Translations under genes and position numbers: made by a program | Notes under the pieces: model-generated | Told to the model about the DNA's origin: nothing | The model's database searches: none | Seen by the model: only the letters and a program-made list of their open reading frames with translations | Part shown: piece after piece, positions 58,836 through 64,000 of the stretch | Position numbering within the stretch: position 1 is the stretch's first letter | Layout of the letters: each line of letters starts with the position of its first letter | Assembly: GCA_011033025.1 (NCBI GenBank) | Contig: WFMF01000231.1 | Span: forward strand, 124,001-188,000 | Source: Beroe forskalii | Lineage: Eukaryota; Ctenophora; Nuda; Beroida; Beroidae | Length of the DNA stretch: 64,000 bases | Direction of reading: 5' to 3'

Positions 58836-58977
58836 TTGGGGTTATTTACACGGCCATGTGATGTAGAGCTAACTCAAGATGCCAAATCCACTCTATATCA
58901 GTATATCATTCCTTGATACTTTGATACCAGGCATGTTTAAATGGCTGGAAGCTCAGCTGCGGCTCATTGATGCTCTA

Positions 58978-59465
58978 ATGGCAACATATCACACTGTGAC
59001 AACATGTCACTCTCTGGCAACATTTCACTCTCTGACAACATGCCATACTGTGGCAAGCTGGCAACATATCCCTCTCTGAAAACATGTCACTCTCTGACAC
59101 CATGTCCCTCTCTGACAACAATATCACACTGTTGCATCATGTCACAATGTGGCATCATGTCACTCTCTGACAACATTTCACTCACTGACAACATTTCACT
59201 CTCTGACAACATGTCACACTGTGACAACATGTCACACTGTGGCAACATGTCACTCTCTGACAACATGTCACTCTCTGACAACATGTCACACTGTGGCAAC
59301 ATGTCACTCTCTGACAACATGTCACTCTGACAACACGTCACTCTCTGGTAACATGTCCCTCTCTGAAAACATGTCACACTGTGGCAACATGTAACACTGT
59401 GGCAACATGCCCTCTCTGACAACATGTCAATCTCTGACAACATTTCACACTGTGGCATCATGTCA
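58978..59465 (+). repeat. 18-bp minisatellite
   Basis: The unit is ACAACATGTCACTCTCTG, with CACACTGTGGCAAC variants. Since 18 is a multiple of three it leaves open frames of up to 158 codons, which are artefacts. The core CACTCT(CT)GACA is shared with the 16-bp satellite of the dynamin intron. Confidence 0.92.
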
Positions 59466-59842
59466 AATGGGAATTGGAAACTTGTCCCAACACTCGCGAG
59501 TATTGACGTTTGCCACTCGGTCAGTTTGTCAATCGTCAGTGTACTTGTCTGCTGCATTGTCACTTGAAGTCAAGGTTTAGTGTCCAAAGTGACAGTGTTT
59601 ATTGTGTCAACTCGTTAGCCACACTTCATCAGGTTACATCTGTCAGACCTCTGACATTTCGTCAACTTGATACCCGGCAGTATTGTGTGAACGCATCCTG
59701 CCTTATCCGCTGAATATCAGTTTATCTGACACAATGCCATCCTTCATGGTGTCTGGAGGTGTTAACTTCTGGTTTCCTGTACAGTATCATACATATCTGA
59801 CACAGTGTACTAGCTATACATCTAGCTATACATGATACATCT

Positions 59843-60935
59843 GGGGGGGGCCAACCCCCTCAATTTTGGTGGATATCAAAAAATCGCCAATAGGGGTTTA
59901 ATTTTGGGGGGTTTTGGGGGCTTAATTCTTAGAGAAAAAGGGGAATTTTTTCTCAAATGGTACCATTTTTGTTCCTGATTTTTGCACTATTTCAAAATGG
60001 TACCATTTTTGGTCGTGATTTTGGCGTTTTTAGAAATGGTACCATTTTGTTTCCGGTTTTTGGTACCATTTTTGTTTATAATTTTTGGAACTTTTATGAA
60101 ATGGTACCATTTTCGATTCTGATTTTCAGCATCTTTTTCAAATGGTACCATTTTGTTTCTGATTTTTTGCACCCATTCGAAATGGTACCATTTTTGTTCC
60201 TGATTTTTGCACCATTTCAAAATGGTACCATTTTTGGTCGTGATTTTTTGCACCTTTTCAAAATGGTACTATTTTTGGTCGTGATTTTTGTCGATTTTTA
60301 GAAATGGTACCATTTTTGTTTCCGGTTTTTGGTACCATTTTTGTTTAGAATTTTTGGAACTTTTATGAAATGGTACCATTTTTGTTTCTGATTTTCAGCA
60401 TCTTTTTCAAATGGTACCATTTAGTTTCTGATTTTTTGCACCCTTTCGAAATGGTACCATTTTTGTTCCTGATTTTTTGCACCATTTCAAAATGGTACCA
60501 TTTTTGGTCGTGATTTTTGGCGATTTTTGGAAACGGTACCATTTTTGTTTCCGGTTTTTGGTACCATTTTTGTTTATAATTTTTGGAACTTTTATGAAAT
60601 GGTACCATTTTTGTTTCTGATTTTCAGCATATTTTTCAAATGGTACCAAATTTGTGTCCGATTTTTTGCGCCTTTTCGAAATGGTACCTTTTTTATTCGT
60701 GATTTTTGGCAACTTTTTCAAATGGTACCATTTTGTTTCTTCATTTTGGTGCTTTTTTGAATCATACTAGAATAATTTTTGCTGTCGATAGGGGGTTTAA
60801 TTTTGGGGGGTTTAATTTTTGCTGTCGATAGGGGGGTTAATTTTGGGGGGTTTAATTTAACCCCCTGGTGGATATAACAAATTTCCAATAGGGGGCTTAA
60901 TTTTGGGGGATTTTGGGGGGTTGGCCCCCCCCCCC
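59843..60935. mobile_element. TIR element C with minisatellite interior
   Basis: The left end is eight G then CCAACCCCCTC. The right end reverse-complements to a G-run then CCAACCCCCCAAAA. TACATCT flanks both sides (59836-59842, 60936-60942), a perfect 7-bp duplication in a 12-bp minisatellite. About 59955-60745 is a roughly 40-bp tandem repeat centred on AAATGGTACCATTT, the same palindrome as in element A, with different spacer text (GTTCCTGATTTTTGCACC). No transposase frame is visible. Confidence 0.88.
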
Positions 60936-61357
60936 TACATCTAGCTGTACAGTGTACATCTATCTATACATCTAGCAATATATCTAGCTATACATCTAGC
61001 TAAGTAGCTATACATTTAACTATATATCTAGCTATACATCTAGCTATACATCTAGCTATACATCTAGCTAAGTAGCTATACATCGAGCATTACATCTAGC
61101 TATACATCTAGCTATGCATCTAGCTATACATCTAGCTTTACATCTAGCTATACATCTAACTATACATATACATCTAGCTATACATCTAGCTATACATCTA
61201 GCTTTACATCTAGCTATACATCTAGCTATACATCTAGCTATAAATCTAGCTATACATCTAGCTATACATCTAGCTATACATCTAGCTATACATTTAGCTA
61301 TACATCTAGCTATACATCTAGCTATACATCTAGCTATACATCTAGCTATACATTTAC
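60936..61357 (+). repeat. 12-bp minisatellite TACATCTAGCTA
   Basis: About 33 units, with the rest of the same array (about 59808-59842) on the other side of element C. Repeat-encoded frames (HLAI, RCIA) are artefacts. Confidence 0.95.
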
Positions 61358-61665
61358 CTGGTAATGTGACAATGCCGGCTGCGTTAATTTGCACAGTGAC
61401 ATTTCTTGATTTTTACCTCCTCTATTTGGGAACGTAGTGGGTGTTCTATGAAATGTGCGACGGAAAATTAGCAGCTTTTCAAGGGCGTATTTAATAGCGG
61501 GGTGGTGTGAATTGCAATATTCCTCTGCTAAAAGTCAAATAAACGACTTGCTGACACACTACACAACACACCCATGTACAAAGGTCACAGTATAAGCAGT
61601 ACAGTACAATGTGCATTGTGCACACAGCAGAGTATGTACAGTACATGCAGTATACACAGTACATT
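61358..61665. other. Rab5 intron 1, no feature apart from a GTACAGTA-rich stretch
   Basis: Around 61600-61660 there are repeated ACAGTACA / TGCATTGTGCAC motifs. No exon is seen. Confidence 0.5.
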
Positions 61666-62072
61666 ATGCACCTTCCAGGCATGTTTTTGCTATGTATTCA
61701 AAAACCCTATAGGCACCAGGGTACCGTGCGCAATTAAAATTATTACGCACTGAAGTGCCAAAATCAGGATTTATTACGCACTGTAGGTCATAATAATTTA
61801 TTATGGTGTGCGTAATAATTTATTTCGCACAGTCGACCCAGTTGTACCTTCATATCATAAATTAAAACATTTCCTTGTGTTTGAAATTATCCCCTTTTTT
61901 ACGAGTAATTACGGTGCATAATTCAGTTTAATAACTCGTAAAAATTGCAAACCTCTGCAATAAAAACCTCGGCCTTCGGCCTCGGTTCTTAATGCGATAT
62001 AACACACTCGGGCCTTCGGCCCTCGTGTGTTATATCAAGGTTAGCAATTTTTACTCGTTACTAAACCCTTCA
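61666..62072 (+). mobile_element. Family F element, further copy
   Basis: It runs from CACCTTCCAGGCATGTTTTTGC through the two GGCCTTCGGCC hairpins to TTACTCGTTACTAAACCC. It lacks the outer left TIR, so it is 5'-truncated in this orientation. Confidence 0.8.
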
Positions 62073-62123
62073 GTATACAGAGTACATACCGTGTTGTACA
62101 CACAGTACGGTGTACACTCAGTA

Positions 62124-62543
62124 GAAGTAGAAGTTTTAGTGTTGTTGGCCCTAAATTGATTAACAAGCTCCCCAAACATATTGTCTCTGCTAGTGATGTT
62201 AATTCATTCAAGTCTTTACTGAAAACATTCTTATTCAGTGCTTCTGATTATGAAGTTAAACAATTAACTGCTTAATTGTCATAGCTGATTTCTGTAATTT
62301 ATTTTAATTGTTGTGATTTCTTTGGGTTTGGTTAGCTTTTTAACTTATCACTATAATTAGGTGACTTTATTGGACAAGGGTTAGATACTTAGAGGCTTTT
62401 TGTTGTCTATATTTTTGTTTTTCTTGGGAGAATTAACTTTTTATTCTTACATTTTGTGTTTTTAGATGGTGCAAGCACTTCTGTGTGAAAGCTTGCTTAA
62501 AAGAAGTGCTTTATAATTGTCAATATTTATTTATTTATTTATT
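62124..62543 (+). mobile_element. 5'-truncated LINE 3' end with 11-bp target duplication
   Basis: TACACTCAGTA lies at 62113-62123 and 62544-62554. Inside, a frame ends VVGPKLINKLPKHIV, then NSFKSLLKTFLF and a TAA near 62275. The GPKLxNxLP...SFKxxLKxFLF pattern is the C-terminus of ORF2 in CR1/jockey-type LINEs. It is followed by a 3' UTR and a terminal ATTT repeat tail. The perfect duplication implies a fairly recent insertion into Rab5 intron 1. Confidence 0.9.
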
Positions 62544-62554
62544 TACACTCAGTA

Positions 62555-63370
62555 CACACAGTTTACTTTTTGGGCAGGGAACTAAATTTCAAGCTATCAA
62601 TGATCAATCATGAAGATTCATTCTAGCTATAAGTCGAGTGTGGTTTCGTATGAGAGATCCTAGTTTCGTGACTAAGCTGGCAAATATTTGACAAATAGGC
62701 GGAAAAGTCACTGTTATTAGGTACTTGATTTCATTGGGTGTGAGTGATGTGTTTACCGGGTGATGGAAGTAGAATGTTGGGTGTTTGAGTGTTATCCTCC
62801 TTCCTGCTGGCAGTTTGTTGATGTGTCACCAAATGTCACATGATGTTGTTTAAAACCCTCCCTTCCTGATCATATAGTCTTACATTTCATAATAATAGAA
62901 TAAATAACACTGGCCCTCATCTCAAATGAGCGTCTAATATGTCAACGTGTCAAAATGGTGGATTTTGAGTTTCAAGTACATTTCAGATTCACTTGATTCA
63001 TACTGATACAGTAATACAGCGACATGTGAAATCGTCTTTTAGTTCTAAAGCTGTTTATAATATCACTAAACAACACACCGTAGTGTGAATGCAATACGTA
63101 TCACATCATTATGATTTTAAAATAAATAGATCACACATCTTAAACAATGGTTCCTTAATGAGTTTCTTTGATCACGAGCTAGTCTGTTTGTTTGTAAAAT
63201 CATTTGTTCAATCTACTGTGTACGCAATTTGTACTTTCTTCATCACGCGATCTTGACATCATTTGAAGTTCTTACTGATCATCAAAGTTGCTAAGTTTTA
63301 ATCTTTTAAATCTTATACTCACTCTCTCACCATTCTCTAACTTACAAAACTTACAAACTTACTTTACTTA
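62555..63370. other. Rab5 intron 1, unique AT-rich part
   Basis: No exon or repeat recognised. Confidence 0.5.
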
Positions 63371-63484
63371 CGCGCGCGCACTTGCGCGCGCGCGCGCGCG
63401 CGCGCGCGCGCGCGCGCGCGCGCGCGCGCGCGCGCGCGCGCGCGCTTACTTATTTGTTTACTTACGCGCTTACTTACGCGCGCG
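63371..63484 (+). repeat. (CG)n tract and CG-rich flank
   Basis: About 62 bases of uninterrupted alternating CG (63384-63445) with shorter CGCG runs on either side. Such alternation can adopt Z-DNA. It lies about 200 bases before the Rab5 exon. Confidence 0.95.
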
Positions 63485-63632
63485 CTTACTACTTACTTAC
63501 TTACTTACTTACTTACTTCTTACTTCTTACTTCTTACTTCTTACTTCTTACTTCTTACTTCTTACTTCTTACTTCTTACTTCTTACTTCTTACTTCTTAC
63601 TTCTTACTTCTTACTTCTTACTTCTTACTTAC
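63485..63632 (+). repeat. (ACTT)n then (ACTTCTT)n pyrimidine-rich tract
   Basis: It is purely T, C and A in a 4-bp then a 7-bp unit. It forms the polypyrimidine region ahead of the Rab5 acceptor; every unit contains CTTAC, which resembles a branch-point core. Confidence 0.95.
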
Positions 63633-63646
63633 CTCACTTTTTGCAG

Positions 63647-63799
63647 GGGAATCAGCAGTCGGAAAGTCAAGTTTGGTGTTGAGGTTTGTGAAAGGGCAAT
63701 TCCACGAGTACCAAGAAACGACCATCGGCGCTGCTTTCCTCACCCAAACAGTGACTGTGGATGGGGTCACAGTGAAGTTCGAGATATGGGACACGGCAG
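63647..63799 (+). CDS. Rab5: Rab5 small GTPase, second coding exon
   Basis: The acceptor CACTTTTTGCAG ends at 63646 and the donor G/GTAATT is at 63800. The 153-bp exon is entered with two bases to finish the split glycine and leaves one base of the next. It encodes [19 protein letters not shown] (P-loop, binds phosphates), then [13 protein letters not shown] (switch I with the Rab5 effector threonine) and [10 protein letters not shown] (G3 motif). The match to animal Rab5 is close and no key residue is missing. The TKxD/SAK motifs and the C-terminal prenylation cysteines lie beyond the window. A longer open frame reaching back into the microsatellite is not real coding sequence. Confidence 0.97.
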
Positions 63800-64000
63800 G
63801 TAATTCTTGATCCAGAGGATCAAATCCCCTTGTGTTTTAGGGTGGGGCGTTGACGTTTGCTGAAGTATTCCCACATCGAATACAATGCACCAGCCCACAA
63901 TACATGCTGATACTTATGCATAATGATCGATCATAAATCCTAACAGATGCCGGGGGATTTTCGGTTTTTGTTGTTTCGGATTTGCCAAAAATCAACTTTA
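63800..64000. other. Start of Rab5 intron 2
   Basis: No further exon before the window ends. Confidence 0.7.

Noticed and set aside
61068..61437. Open frames of HLAI or RCIA repeats
   Set aside because: They are the translation of the 12-bp TACATCTAGCTA minisatellite.
63288..63646. Arg-Ala-rich N-terminal extension of the second Rab5 exon
   Set aside because: It is the (CG)n and ACTT tracts in the intron. The acceptor at 63646 and the homology both place the exon start at 63647.

Overview
This is a stretch of an animal (metazoan, most likely marine invertebrate) nuclear genome, not a prokaryotic one. The evidence is intron-split exons of two conserved eukaryotic genes, spliceosomal splice sites, retrotransposon reverse-transcriptase fragments, several families of terminal-inverted-repeat (TIR) elements and very large minisatellite arrays. 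I cannot name the species. There is a 100-base scaffold gap at 4400-4499.

Host genes. (1) A dynamin-family large GTPase lies on the minus strand. Two consecutive GTPase-domain exons are visible (23374-23460, then 13910-14026), separated by a 9.3-kb intron packed with satellite. Its 3' exons must lie before position 1, and I did not find its 5' exons in the window. (2) Rab5 lies on the plus strand: exon with start codon 56660-56739, a 6.9-kb intron, then exon 63647-63799 (P-loop, switch I, switch II), continuing past the window. The two genes diverge, and both products act in endocytosis. Nearly everything else is repeat.

Layout. 1-2700: small MITEs and a 20-bp minisatellite. 2775-10043: a 69-bp satellite interrupted by the gap and by about 2.3 kb that looks like corrupted consensus. 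10044-13500: a MITE and a seven-unit head-to-tail Helitron-like array inside a G-rich-TIR element. 13910-23460: the dynamin exons around a 4.4-kb array of a 16-bp unit and a block of 26-bp repeats containing TIR element A. 24258-26142: minus-strand Helitron-like units, a clean MITE insertion, a LINE endonuclease fragment and an (ATACA)n tract. 26143-40120: an inverted copy of the 18.7-22.8 kb block, inflated by nested insertions (element A copy 2, two foldback-like B elements, three smaller inserts). 40140-47950: sparse sequence, 488-bp tandem repeats, a broken AlkB-type dioxygenase reading frame and RT fragments. 48020-51989: a 4-kb inverted-repeat unit inserted in a retroelement fragment, carrying matching intact exon-like ORFs in both arms. 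51990-54800: retroelement fragments (possibly Penelope-like). 56660 onward: Rab5, its first intron holding a MITE family, minisatellites, TIR element C and a 5'-truncated LINE with a perfect target-site duplication.

Main theme. Several unrelated-looking elements (A, B, C, probably D and the one starting at 4247) share one design: ends starting with a run of G (or GTCACC plus C-run), candidate 7-bp target-site duplications, and an interior of tandem repeats, each unit carrying a palindromic 6-mer, instead of genes. Together with the 4-kb exon-bearing inverted repeat these are the best candidates for undescribed biology here.
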